Below, piece by piece: positions 1 to 7,700 of a DNA stretch of 28,471 nucleotides. Source of the DNA: UBA1205 sp045598105 (lineage in GTDB: Bacteria > Bacteroidota > Bacteroidia > Bacteroidales > WCHB1-69); assembly GCA_045598105.1 (NCBI GenBank), contig JAZLLK010000071.1, forward strand, positions 1-28,471, in the 5' to 3' direction. The notes under the pieces were generated by a model. The model saw only the letters and a list, made by a program, of their open reading frames with translations. It was not told the DNA's origin and ran no database searches. Position 1 is the stretch's first letter, and every line of letters starts with the position of its first letter. The position numbers and the translations under genes are program-made.

Positions 1-135
1 CCATGCTGTACCGGGTGCAGAGGTGAAAGTGTGAGTATTTTTGTCAAAATTCTCACTGCCTATAACCACGGCCTGAGCATTCGCTATTTGCAGCGATAGT
101 ATTAAACCGCAAAATAGCATAAAAAATTTCTTCAT
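1..135 (-). CDS. N-terminal part of a secreted protein (cut by window edge)
   Basis: Reading the minus strand from the ATG at 135 gives 45 codons with no stop before the window edge. The first residues are MKKFFMLFCGLILSLQ, then IANAQA, a typical Sec signal peptide with a likely cleavage site after ANAQA. The mature part begins VVIGSENFDKNTHTF. The ENFD start faintly recalls the first strand of jelly-roll (cleaved adhesin or choice-of-anchor J) domains of secreted Bacteroidota proteins, but too little is visible to name a family. A -7 box TAACTTTG lies upstream at 204-211. The gene was too short for ordinary ORF calling because the rest lies outside the window. Confidence 0.75.
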   Translation of the reverse strand, partial: MKKFFMLFCGLILSLQIANAQAVVIGSENFDKNTHTFTSAPGTAW

Positions 136-203
136 ACTACAATATTTAAGTTCTTGCCTACTCACTTACGGGCTTTTCGGCATACTCCACAAAAATAGTC
201 TGA

Positions 204-211
204 CAAAGTTA
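204..211 (-). promoter_or_regulatory. -7 promoter box for the left-edge secreted protein
   Basis: The minus strand reads TAACTTTG, matching the Bacteroidota TAnnTTTG box, about 70 nt before the start codon at 135. I see no convincing -33 TTTG at the usual distance. The intergenic stretch 136-432 otherwise holds only AT-rich sequence and the rsmE promoter. Confidence 0.45.
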
Positions 212-400
212 TACATATTTTTTGTAATCACTATGTGTGTTTGGGCTTTTTTTATTGAGAATTTATTAACACAGTGCATATACACATGTAAATAAATAAG
301 ATATCGCTAATTTTGCTTGTTCTAATGAAGTCCGTTCACTTATGTTGTGGCTTTTTTTGACAAAAAAAAGCTTTTTACAGGCTTAAAAAATAAAAAATGC

Positions 401-408
401 TACCTTTG
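401..408 (+). promoter_or_regulatory. -7 promoter box of rsmE
   Basis: TACCTTTG, the commonest Bacteroidota -7 form, lies 24 nt upstream of the rsmE ATG. The following bases (GCACATTGTA) resemble those after the -7 boxes of both tRNA promoters in this window (GCACTTTGTA). The leader is short and purine-rich (AAAAAAGAAGAAAA). Confidence 0.65.
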
Positions 409-432
409 CACATTGTATAAAAAAGAAGAAAA

Positions 433-1146
433 ATGTTGTTGTTTTATGCACCGGATATAATGGGAAGTACCTATGTGCTTCCGGAAGCGGAAAGCAAGCA
501 CGCTTTGAAGGTAATGCGACTAAAAATAGGAGATGAAATATATCTTACTGACGGAGCCGGTAATATGTATTGCACCCGCATAGTTAATAACGATATCAAG
601 GCCTGTATGGTAGAAGTAGTGCGCAAGGAATCTCATTATCAGCCTTTGAATTATCAGTTGCATATAGCCGTGGCCCCCACCAAAAATACTGACAGATTGG
701 AATGGTTTGCAGAAAAGGCTGTAGAAATAGGTGTAAGCCGCATATCTGCCATAGTGTGTGATAATTCCGAGCGGGTAAGCGTGAAGGCCGACCGCCTGCA
801 ACGGATAATGATAGCCGCTATGAAACAGTCGCTCAGAGCCTATGTGCCACAGCTGGATGTAAATGTGCCGTTTAAGGATTTACTGCTGTCCTATCAATAT
901 GTAAATGTGCCTAAACTCATAGCCTATTGCGGAGCATCACCTGTCCCTAAAGTCCCATTAAAACAGGCTGTGCGCCCCGGTGAGCCGGCTTTAGTGCTTA
1001 TAGGACCGGAAGGCGATTTTTCTGAAAAAGAATTTAATATGGCTTTAGAACAGGGTTTTACTCCTATTACTCTGGGTAATATGCGTCTGCGTACCGAATC
1101 AGCCGCACTCTTCGCCTGCGCTACGTTTGGCGTAATTAACCAATAG
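433..1146 (+). CDS. rsmE: 16S rRNA m3U1498 methyltransferase RsmE
   Basis: RsmE transfers a methyl group from SAM to N3 of U1498 in helix 44 of 16S rRNA, acting on assembled 30S subunits in the cytoplasm. At 237 residues it has the usual family length. The N-terminal part (about 1-70, with SKHALKVMRLKIGDE) is the PUA-like RNA-binding domain. The rest is the SPOUT (trefoil-knot) methyltransferase fold, with the SAM-binding signatures IGPEGDFSEKE (about 190-200) and LGNMRLRTESAALFA (about 214-228), both close to the family consensus. The ATG at 433 is supported by the -7 box at 401-408. The gene appears monocistronic: a tRNA on the other strand follows. I see no strong terminator in its own sense direction. 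Confidence 0.95.
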   Translation: MLLFYAPDIMGSTYVLPEAESKHALKVMRLKIGDEIYLTDGAGNMYCTRIVNNDIKACMVEVVRKESHYQPLNYQLHIAVAPTKNTDRLEWFAEKAVEIGVSRISAIVCDNSERVSVKADRLQRIMIAAMKQSLRAYVPQLDVNVPFKDLLLSYQYVNVPKLIAYCGASPVPKVPLKQAVRPGEPALVLIGPEGDFSEKEFNMALEQGFTPITLGNMRLRTESAALFACATFGVINQ

Positions 1147-1221
1147 TTTATTTTTTGAAATACTATATGTCTTATGGGGCACCTTATATATAGTTTTTTT
1201 ACGTATGCGTATATGAAAAAA

Positions 1222-1243
1222 CGCAAGCATATTCATGCTTGCG
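1222..1243 (-). terminator. Intrinsic terminator of tRNA-Cys
   Basis: CGCAAGCAT and ATGCTTGCG form a perfect 9-bp stem with a 4-nt loop (ATTC). On the minus strand the stem is followed directly by TTTTTT, so it ends the tRNA-Cys transcript. The plus-strand side lacks a T-run, so it is a poor terminator for rsmE. Confidence 0.8.
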
Positions 1244-1279
1244 CTATGTCGTAAGTATAACTTACTTTATATTCCCCGG

Positions 1280-1350
1280 AGGTACCAGACGGATTCGAAC
1301 CGCCGTAAAAGGTTTTGCAGACCTCTGCCTAGCCCCTCGGCCATGGTACC
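1280..1350 (-). tRNA. tRNA-Cys (GCA)
   Basis: The minus strand folds into a 71-nt cloverleaf. The acceptor arms GGTACCA and TGGTACC pair fully. The anticodon loop is CTGCAAA (anticodon GCA), and the T arm contains GGTTCGAATCC. The discriminator base is U, as expected for tRNA-Cys. The 3' CCA is not fully encoded (CCG follows). A TACCTTTG promoter box lies just upstream and a hairpin terminator downstream. Confidence 0.95.
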
Positions 1351-1364
1351 ATCATTACAAAGTG

Positions 1365-1372
1365 CAAAGGTA
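1365..1372 (-). promoter_or_regulatory. -7 promoter box of tRNA-Cys
   Basis: The minus strand reads TACCTTTG followed by GCACTTTGTAAT, about 15 nt before the mature tRNA 5' end. The 19-nt stretch TACCTTTGCACTTTGTAAT is identical to the one upstream of tRNA-Ser at 17853-17871. Confidence 0.75.
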
Positions 1373-1428
1373 CATAAAAATTCAATATAAAAGGTAAAAA
1401 ATGCTTAAAAAATATATATAGCTGTTAA

Positions 1429-2532
1429 TTAATTTGTTATCTCTCTAAAAACAGGTATTGCTCTGCTCTCATTGCCCGGCATGTAGTAGCTGAGCGGTTG
1501 TACTATGCGGTCAAAAACGAAGAATTGACATAAAAATATCTCCTTGGTGTTACCATTGATAACCGCATAAAACTTGTCTTTATTGTAAGCCGATATAAAA
1601 TCCATATTGTATTCATAGTTGGCCGTGTCTAATACCGTATTGATACGATACATGGTAATGGTGGTAGTGTGTTTTTCAATATCGGTAATGCTTACCTCTT
1701 TGAATTTATTGCTCAGTACGGCTGCCTTTTCCTCCGCACTTAACTCCATATCTTCCATTTCATAGTTCAAATTCCTATAGTCAGATAAATGGTCCAGTAA
1801 TTTGAGCGTATCATAAGCGGGTATTTGCATGCCGTTGGCTGCAAATAGGTTAAAATGCCTCCCATTACCTTTCATTATTGTAAAACTTTCCTCCGCATTT
1901 TCATAATCAGTAATGCTTACCTTCTGTATTTTTGACATTTTCAGTTTTACTATATTGTGCGTACGCCAAGAGTCTTCTAAAGGAGAATACTTAGGCCGTA
2001 CAAAGCCTCTAAACCCCGGTAAATATACTACGCAGGGTATTTTGGCCCCATCGAGTAAGGCATAGTTGCCTAAGTTATCCATGGTTTGCTGCCCTATGTA
2101 ATATCTTTTGATTTTATTGCACTTCCATAAGTGCAGTTTACCTATGTTAATATGATAATCACTATAGAATATTTCCACCTTCACCGAGCCTGTTGCCATA
2201 CGCTTGTTTATATTTTCTCTGGCCGATTTGGCCACAGGCGATTTTACACTTATATTGGCTATGCAGTTGAGCAAGTCCTCTATATTATTAGGCATTACAT
2301 CGTATTTCCCATTCAGCATCCACCCTTTGTCGGTTTTTTCCAATAGTACATTGTGTTGGTCTGCATCAGCCAAAAATATTTTGTTTATTGCGGCCGTATC
2401 TGCTACGGCAAAGCTTTTTACAGCTTTGTCCATAGTGCCCGAAGAGGAACGGGAAACCATTAATATTACAGCTATTATTACTAAGGCACCACAACTGGCA
2501 GCCAGTATCCATGTTCTATTCTCTTTTTTCAT
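1429..2532 (-). CDS. DUF4340-like membrane-anchored protein of the gldFG operon
   Basis: A 367-residue protein with one N-terminal transmembrane helix (about 9-26, ILAASCGALVIIAVILMV) and a long, presumably periplasmic, region. Placement and sequence style (repeated KIQKVSITDYEN and FKEVSITDIE strands, a KGWMLNGKYDV segment near 70-80) suggest the DUF4340 family, which often follows GldG-type proteins in Bacteroidota and other phyla. It starts 5 nt after the gldG stop and is therefore very likely cotranscribed with gldF and gldG. Its function is unknown; a role as an extracytoplasmic partner of the GldF/GldG ABC system is inference. The family call is from memory of the arrangement and is moderately sure. 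Confidence 0.7.
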   Translation of the reverse strand: MKKENRTWILAASCGALVIIAVILMVSRSSSGTMDKAVKSFAVADTAAINKIFLADADQHNVLLEKTDKGWMLNGKYDVMPNNIEDLLNCIANISVKSPVAKSARENINKRMATGSVKVEIFYSDYHINIGKLHLWKCNKIKRYYIGQQTMDNLGNYALLDGAKIPCVVYLPGFRGFVRPKYSPLEDSWRTHNIVKLKMSKIQKVSITDYENAEESFTIMKGNGRHFNLFAANGMQIPAYDTLKLLDHLSDYRNLNYEMEDMELSAEEKAAVLSNKFKEVSITDIEKHTTTITMYRINTVLDTANYEYNMDFISAYNKDKFYAVINGNTKEIFLCQFFVFDRIVQPLSYYMPGNESRAIPVFREITN

Positions 2533-2537
2533 TCGAA

Positions 2538-4295
2538 TTATTTATTACTATATTTTATTTTTCTGGTAGTGAGTAGTATGCCGCCAAGCAAGGCTATCAG
2601 CACTAAGGGTAATGCCATATTGAGTGTTTGCCATAAAGTACGTTGCTTGAGTATGCGATCTTTGTTTAATAGTCTCATTTTAAAGTCTTTGGTTCTTACT
2701 TGGGCAATGTCTTCATCATCACACAGGTAGTTAACGGCATTGAGCAGGAAATTCTTGTTGGCAAATACGGTGTTGGTGTGCTTGTCATACCCTAGCGGAT
2801 ATACAAAGTTGTCAGGCCCAAACTGATTCTTTATCATGTCTCCATCCGCTACAAATACCATTTTGGTAGGCTTAGATACATTTATGATATCCAAATCCTT
2901 TACATGCTCACCTTGTAAATCAGTATAAAGTGATTTAAATTCTCCTTCTACCAATACACTCACCGGCATGTATTGGTGGCTGAATTGACGGATGTCAGCT
3001 CTGCGTTTGAGTACTTCCAAACTTATAATGGCCGGCGTATTTATCACCTTGGTGTTTTGTGAAGTGGTAAGCAGTACCGTTTTTTGTAAACCGGTATTGC
3101 CCGCTCCCACAGTGTCAATGGAACTGATAAATTCACTGCGGAGCAAACTTAAATTATTCACTATAGGATGCTTGGCATAAGGGGTAATAATGGGAAAATA
3201 ATAAAAAGGTATCAATTTGTATTGGTTTTGCCCGGCTATAGCTTCGCCATTGTTTACAGGTATGGCCAATGCATTCAAATCCTGCAATAAATTAGTATTG
3301 AAGCGTACCCCATAGCGGAAAAACATGTCGTCTAAGTTTAAATCTCTGGGTAAACAAGGCATTTCAGGATAGTTATACATGCTGTCTATTTCGGCTATTA
3401 CAGGGTCCACATACCATAGTATTCGGCCTCCCCGCATCACATATTGGTCCAGCAGAAATTTGTCATATTCGCTGTACTCCTGTATGGGCTTGGCTATAAT
3501 GAGCAGGTCGTATTTATTGCCTTTTATGCTATAATCACCGCTAAGCGTATCTTTTACGTCTAACTCAAATATATCCGATATTCTGCCGTTAAGTACTACC
3601 GAATCCACTTCATAAAATTGGGCTATGGCCATGGCCGCCTTCAGTACTTCCCAATTGGTAAGTTCTCCGTGCCCTTTCAAAAATGCTACCTTGGCATGCT
3701 GCTGGTGCGTTATACGCCTTATGGCATTGCCTACATTGTATTCCAGCTTTTCTATGGAATATTTAATAATGTCCTCTCGCCGGGTAATAAGCCCTTCATC
3801 GGCATCTGCCAGCTGCACGGGTACATCCATACCCTGATAGTTCACCAGTGCACCCGGCACCACATAGTGTGTGCTTACACCATCGGCCTCCATCGATTGT
3901 ATGGCCTGAGGCCGTAACCCCTTTTGATATAACTCACCATATATGGCGTTCAACTCTTGCGGACTCTTGTTCCTGGCAGGATCTATGAATTCATATTCTA
4001 TGTTGTCACTATATGCCCGCATTTCGTCTAATAACTCACGCGTTTTGAGCGATAGCTCTGCAAAATCGGCAGGCAAATTTTTGCCGTCTAAATATACCTT
4101 TACATATATTACATCGTCCAAACGATGTAGCATGTCCTTGGTGGATTGGGATAAGGTAAAACGCTTTTCGGCCGTGAGGTCAAAGCGGTGAAATACAAAT
4201 GCCGATATAATGTTTACTGCTATGATAATAAGCAACATAATGGCAAATTGTACCAAATGGTCTTTCTTTATATTTATGTGCTTGTGTGCGTTCAT
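2538..4295 (-). CDS. gldG: GldG-like ABC transporter auxiliary/substrate-binding protein
   Basis: A 585-residue protein with a transmembrane helix at about 14-34 and another at about 556-575 flanking a large periplasmic domain. The pattern RFDLTAEKRFTLSQ after TM1, then KVYLDGKNLPADF and the segment GHGELTNWEV near 210, is characteristic of the GldG / ABC-type uncharacterised transporter family (PF09822). Family knowledge: GldA, GldF and GldG form an ABC system required for gliding in Flavobacterium; homologues occur in non-gliding Bacteroidota with unclear roles. It lies 28 nt downstream of gldF and 5 nt upstream of the DUF4340-like gene. No gldA ATPase is in the window. Confidence 0.88.
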   Translation of the reverse strand: MNAHKHINIKKDHLVQFAIMLLIIIAVNIISAFVFHRFDLTAEKRFTLSQSTKDMLHRLDDVIYVKVYLDGKNLPADFAELSLKTRELLDEMRAYSDNIEYEFIDPARNKSPQELNAIYGELYQKGLRPQAIQSMEADGVSTHYVVPGALVNYQGMDVPVQLADADEGLITRREDIIKYSIEKLEYNVGNAIRRITHQQHAKVAFLKGHGELTNWEVLKAAMAIAQFYEVDSVVLNGRISDIFELDVKDTLSGDYSIKGNKYDLLIIAKPIQEYSEYDKFLLDQYVMRGGRILWYVDPVIAEIDSMYNYPEMPCLPRDLNLDDMFFRYGVRFNTNLLQDLNALAIPVNNGEAIAGQNQYKLIPFYYFPIITPYAKHPIVNNLSLLRSEFISSIDTVGAGNTGLQKTVLLTTSQNTKVINTPAIISLEVLKRRADIRQFSHQYMPVSVLVEGEFKSLYTDLQGEHVKDLDIINVSKPTKMVFVADGDMIKNQFGPDNFVYPLGYDKHTNTVFANKNFLLNAVNYLCDDEDIAQVRTKDFKMRLLNKDRILKQRTLWQTLNMALPLVLIALLGGILLTTRKIKYSNK

Positions 4296-4323
4296 GTCTG
4301 TTATGTGTGCGTTTATTGTATGT

Positions 4324-5055
4324 TTACCATTTTCTGCTTTGCATTTTTAAGCGGGAAAGCATTAAAAACAAAACTATAACACTTATAAAATATATAATGT
4401 CACGTGTGTCAATAACACCACGACTTATAGATGCGTAATGATGCTCTATGCCAAAGTATTTTATTATTAATCCCACATGACCGAATATGTTAAAAGAATA
4501 TATAAAGTCAAATCCCAGCCATACTACAAAACATAGCAGTACCGCTAATATGAATGATATTATTTGACTATCGGTAAGTAACGAACAAAACATGCCTATG
4601 GCGGCAAAGCCTGCTCCTAAAAATAATAATCCTAAATATGACCCCCACATAGCTCCCATATCCACATTGCCTTGCGGATAACCTAGCAGATATATGGTGA
4701 ACACATATATAAGCGTGGGAAATATAGATATAAATACCAGCACCAGTGAGGCAAAGTATTTGGCCAATATTATTTGCCAATCACTCAATGGCATGGTGAG
4801 CAGTATTTCCATGGTGCCTACACGCTTTTCCTCCGCAAACGAACGCATGGTAATAGCCGGTACCAATAGTAAAAATACTATGGGCGCCAATGAAAATAGT
4901 GAACTTAAATCAGCATATCCCCTGTCCAATATATTATACGACATGGGAAATACCCATAAAAATAAGCCCGTGAGACATAAAAATACGCCCATTACCACGT
5001 AGCCTATGGTAGAGTGGAGAAAAACTTTTATCTCTTTGACAAATAAACTATACAT
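4324..5055 (-). CDS. gldF: GldF-like ABC transporter permease
   Basis: A 243-residue integral membrane protein with about six hydrophobic segments, of the ABC-2 permease type. The cytoplasmic loop motif RSFAEEKRVGTMEILL (71-86), followed by PLSDWQIILAKY, is the conserved signature of GldF/NosY-type permeases and is thought to contact the ATPase. It is the first gene of a minus-strand operon with gldG and the DUF4340-like gene. The start at 5055 follows a 66-nt leader from a TATCTTTG -7 box at 5121-5128. The partner ATPase must be encoded elsewhere, or be shared with another transporter. Confidence 0.9.
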   Translation of the reverse strand: MYSLFVKEIKVFLHSTIGYVVMGVFLCLTGLFLWVFPMSYNILDRGYADLSSLFSLAPIVFLLLVPAITMRSFAEEKRVGTMEILLTMPLSDWQIILAKYFASLVLVFISIFPTLIYVFTIYLLGYPQGNVDMGAMWGSYLGLLFLGAGFAAIGMFCSLLTDSQIISFILAVLLCFVVWLGFDFIYSFNIFGHVGLIIKYFGIEHHYASISRGVIDTRDIIYFISVIVLFLMLSRLKMQSRKW

Positions 5056-5120
5056 ATATTATTGCAAAATATTGATATACTATTAGTTATTGTATAATTA
5101 GTGCATATAAGCACAAATAG

Positions 5121-5128
5121 CAAAGATA
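5121..5128 (-). promoter_or_regulatory. -7 promoter box of the gldF operon
   Basis: The minus strand reads TATCTTTG (TAnnTTTG consensus), about 66 nt upstream of gldF. It is the only such box in the gap between gldF and the preceding operon's terminator. Confidence 0.6.
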
Positions 5129-5191
5129 ACATTTTTTTATGATATGTAGCCTATATTTTTTTGCAGCCGACGCAGTATCACTTAAAAATAA

Positions 5192-5234
5192 AAAAAACAA
5201 GAGCCTGCCATAAGAAGAACTGCTCTTGTTTTTT
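5192..5234 (-). terminator. Terminator of the ABC/GntR operon (possibly bidirectional)
   Basis: AAAAAACAAGAGC and GCTCTTGTTTTTT form a 13-bp stem with a 17-nt loop. On the minus strand the stem ends in a long T-run, about 50 nt after the stop of the small gene at 5283. Confidence 0.75.
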
Positions 5235-5282
5235 GGAAAAAATAATTAGATTAATTAGTGGTATGAATATTGTTATTACTTG

Positions 5283-5498
5283 TTATACTTCTGCCATACA
5301 CATAGTGTCAATAGCAAATTCTTCACTACCCGTAGCCGTGTCAGCCGGTACATTGGACGTGTCATATATGTCTGTAGTGTCAGCCGGCTTGTTCGTTTCT
5401 TTTTTTATTGATTTTATTCCCAGCCACGTGCATATTATAATAGCTATGATACTGAATATAATGTAGCCTATGAGTATTTTATTGCTGTATTTTTTCAT
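5283..5498 (-). CDS. Small membrane protein, unknown function
   Basis: A 71-residue protein with one N-terminal transmembrane helix (about 8-28, ILIGYIIFSIIAIIICTWLG), a short basic stretch (KSIKKE) and a Thr/Asp/Ala-rich acidic tail (ADTTDIYDTSNVPADTATG), which would place the tail outside the cytoplasm. Its ATG lies inside the end of the GntR gene (20-nt overlap), so translation is probably coupled. It is the last gene of the operon, before a strong terminator. I do not recognise a family. The overlap, the membrane segment and the terminator support a real gene, but it may be lineage-specific. Confidence 0.6.
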   Translation of the reverse strand: MKKYSNKILIGYIIFSIIAIIICTWLGIKSIKKETNKPADTTDIYDTSNVPADTATGSEEFAIDTMCMAEV

Positions 5499-5862
5499 TT
5501 TCCTGAGTGTTATATTGGTTATACAATTGTTCCATATCCTGCATGCTTATTCCCAGCCATTGCATGTTCTTAAATATTATAGGCAACTCCTGCTCCATGA
5601 AACGAACCCTGCGCTGCCCCGTAATGTGCGTTATGGCATCCTCGTTTACATAAAATCCTATACCTCTGCGATTGCTTATAATGTTTTCTCTTACAAGGTA
5701 ATCATAAGTTCGCATAATGGTATTGGCGTTTACCTCCATGAGTACGGCCAATTCCCTTACCGATGGTATTTTTTCACCTGCTTTCCACTTATGTGACAAT
5801 ATGTATTCACATATAGTGTCTGCTATTTGCAGGTAAATAGATGTTGCGTTCCTGAATTCCAT
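5479..5862 (-). CDS. GntR-family (YtrA-type) transcriptional regulator
   Basis: A 127-residue protein: an N-terminal winged helix (about 8-75, with YLQIADTICEYI, GEKIPSVRELAVLMEVNANTI and MRTYDYLVRENII) and a short C-terminal helical tail of about 50 residues. That length and layout define the YtrA subfamily, whose members usually repress the ABC transporter operon they belong to. Its ATG shares one base with the permease stop (TAATG). A perfect palindrome at the operon promoter (7463-7478) is the likely operator, so autoregulation is expected. The inducer cannot be read from the sequence; cell-wall-active compounds are known inducers for Bacillus YtrA. Confidence 0.88.
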   Translation of the reverse strand: MEFRNATSIYLQIADTICEYILSHKWKAGEKIPSVRELAVLMEVNANTIMRTYDYLVRENIISNRRGIGFYVNEDAITHITGQRRVRFMEQELPIIFKNMQWLGISMQDMEQLYNQYNTQENEKIQQ

Positions 5863-6560
5863 TATGCCTCCGTTTCCCTTAGTTTAAAGTAAGCTGTAAC
5901 CCACATTATTAATATATGTATGGTGCCCCATATATAATATGTTGCCAATCCCGATAAATTGATTGGCCATGTCCCATAATATACAGGCAGGAGGTATTCC
6001 GATAAATTGTTTTCTATAAAATGTTTGCCTACATTAATTGTTATTATGCATGCAAGCAGGCTTATGCCACATGATATAAGTGTGGTGGTAATAATAGGGT
6101 GTTTTTTACAGTATAGTGAGCCTACCATGTAGGTAGAAGCTGTTGTTAACCCTGCAAATATCCACCCTGCCAATTCTCTATTATATGATTGTAAATTTAT
6201 ATCAGAATATATATAGTATATAAAATACCCCATAGCAGTAGCTGCTATGAGCAGTATAGGTACATATATGTGGGATAGAATTATTTTGGATGCTAATTTT
6301 TCTATAGTGCAGGCCGGCAATGACAAATAATGTATGCTGTTGGTTTTGGAATGTATGGTGTGAAAACACCCCGATGCATAGGCTATTACCGAGCATATGG
6401 CTATAAAAATAGGAAACAGGGTAGCCTCCTGTGAGAGGTAACATAGAAGTAGGGTAATGAGCATTTGTATAAGAAAACGACCTATTTCCCGTTTCCAATT
6501 GGTTCTAAAATATGTGTTGTGCAATAATGCTATATTGCGAAATGAAAATTTACTGTTCAT
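5862..6560 (-). CDS. ABC-2 type membrane permease
   Basis: A 232-residue hydrophobic protein with about six transmembrane segments (for example FLIQMLITLLLCYLS near 30, IFIAICSVIAYASGCF near 52, ILLIAATAMGYFIYYIY near 100, and IIWG-type helices near the end). HSKTNSIHYLSLPACTIEKLASKI (about 70-93) is the cytoplasmic coupling region seen in Bacteroidota ABC-2 permeases, where a SLP(A/V) motif precedes the second helix pair. It lies 11 nt after the ATPase gene and overlaps the GntR gene by one base, so the three are cotranscribed and probably act as one exporter. The substrate is unknown. Confidence 0.8.
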   Translation of the reverse strand: MNSKFSFRNIALLHNTYFRTNWKREIGRFLIQMLITLLLCYLSQEATLFPIFIAICSVIAYASGCFHTIHSKTNSIHYLSLPACTIEKLASKIILSHIYVPILLIAATAMGYFIYYIYSDINLQSYNRELAGWIFAGLTTASTYMVGSLYCKKHPIITTTLISCGISLLACIITINVGKHFIENNLSEYLLPVYYGTWPINLSGLATYYIWGTIHILIMWVTAYFKLRETEA

Positions 6561-6571
6561 AATACGTTTTT

Positions 6572-7411
6572 TTATTGGTTAAATATATTTTTTATTCTTT
6601 CGGGGCAGGTAATGGTAGCATTGAATAGCAATTCTAAATTTACCTGACTATCAATGTGCTCGCTGTTTTCCCGTACTGTCAACACGCCTTCTATACCTTG
6701 CTCGCTGTAAAGTACTCCTTCCATGTTGTCCTGTATGTGTTCCACCTGAAAGACCAATTTCTCGCTTATGCGTTCATTATCCTCATTCAGTAGTATTTGG
6801 CCATGGTCCAGTATAATAGTGTTGTCTATAAGGCTGTGAAGATCCCTCACCTGATGCGTGGATATTATAATTAGCCTTTCACTATCTGCCGCTTCTGCCA
6901 TAACCCGTCTAAAACAACTTTTTGACGGTATGTCCAGCCCGTTGGTGGGTTCATCAAATATAAGCAACGGTGTGTGTGTGGCCAATGCAAAGGCTATGTG
7001 TACCTTCTTCTTTTGCCCCAATGATATCTTCTGTAGTGATTTGTCGGTTTCTTCTATTTCAAATATGCGTAAATATTGCATAAAATCCTCCATGCTGAAT
7101 AGCGGATAAAATGCACCATACATTTTGGCAAAACTGAGCACCGATACGTCATAAGAGGCTATTTCCTCCGGTAAAAAATAATATTGAGCCATAGTATGGC
7201 TGCTGCGCTTTTCTACAGGCTCACCCTGCAATGTTATTCGGCCCGCATTGGCGAACCTAAGCCCGGTCATGAGCTTAAGTAAGGTGCTTTTTCCGGCACC
7301 ATTCTTACCCAGCAAACCGTAAATCTTTCCCGGTGTAAGCTCCATACTCAGGTGCTCAAATAGGGTGTGTTTGCTGTCATAAGCAAATGTAATGTCTGTA
7401 ATACTTACCAT
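6572..7411 (-). CDS. ABC transporter ATP-binding protein
   Basis: A 279-residue cytoplasmic ATPase. Walker A is GKNGAGKS (35-42), the signature motif is SLGQKKK (130-136, a variant of LSGGQ), Walker B is LLIFDE (149-154) followed by PTNGLD, and the H-loop His is residue 186 (ISTHQVRDL). About 65 residues after the nucleotide-binding core form a C-terminal extension typical of drug/lantibiotic-type exporters. It is the first gene of an operon with a permease, a YtrA-type GntR regulator and a small membrane protein. A TACCTTTG box at 7480-7487 and an adjoining palindrome control it. Confidence 0.93.
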   Translation of the reverse strand: MVSITDITFAYDSKHTLFEHLSMELTPGKIYGLLGKNGAGKSTLLKLMTGLRFANAGRITLQGEPVEKRSSHTMAQYYFLPEEIASYDVSVLSFAKMYGAFYPLFSMEDFMQYLRIFEIEETDKSLQKISLGQKKKVHIAFALATHTPLLIFDEPTNGLDIPSKSCFRRVMAEAADSERLIIISTHQVRDLHSLIDNTIILDHGQILLNEDNERISEKLVFQVEHIQDNMEGVLYSEQGIEGVLTVRENSEHIDSQVNLELLFNATITCPERIKNIFNQ

Positions 7412-7462
7412 GTTTTATTATTTTATGATTTTTAATGTTTTTATTTATTGTATTACTGTGTT

Positions 7463-7478
7463 AGTGTATTAGTACACT
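7463..7478 (-). promoter_or_regulatory. Candidate operator of the YtrA-type GntR regulator
   Basis: A perfect inverted repeat AGTGTA-N4-TACACT lies immediately downstream of the -7 box, where transcription would start. The half-sites equal those I recall for Bacillus YtrA (AGTGTA/TACACT, though with a longer spacer there). The position would let a bound repressor block transcription of the operon that encodes it. Confidence 0.6.
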
Positions 7479-7479
7479 G

Positions 7480-7487
7480 CAAAGGTA
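7480..7487 (-). promoter_or_regulatory. -7 promoter box of the ABC/GntR operon
   Basis: The minus strand reads TACCTTTG, about 69 nt upstream of the ATPase start codon and directly upstream of the palindrome at 7463-7478. Confidence 0.65.
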
Positions 7488-7617
7488 TAACAAATAATAA
7501 TAGGATGATTAAAAAAAGGAAAATTTTTTTATTACTGAAAACAAGATGTTTACGTAATACTTTGGACGCTTTTTTTATTGTATCACCTGTTTTAGTGGCT
7601 TGGTTTTGGCATAAAAA

Positions 7618-7650
7618 AAGCGTTATTTGAATATTTTTCAAATAACGCTT
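7618..7650 (-). terminator. Terminator after the PII-like gene
   Basis: AAGCGTTATTTGAA and TTCAAATAACGCTT form a perfect 14-bp stem with a 5-nt loop. On the minus strand it is followed by TTTTTTTAT. It lies about 50 nt beyond the stop of the PII-like gene. Confidence 0.85.
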
Positions 7651-7700
7651 AAGTGTTGTTTTGATAGAGTTAATGGTTTTTATTGGGGTAGGAAGGCGGA

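Noticed and set aside
1147..1279. Terminator for rsmE in the plus direction
   Set aside because: The hairpin at 1222-1243 has its T-run only on the minus-strand side.
3618..3917. Plus-strand frames inside gldG
   Set aside because: Antisense to a recognisable GldG protein, with no own promoter or homology.
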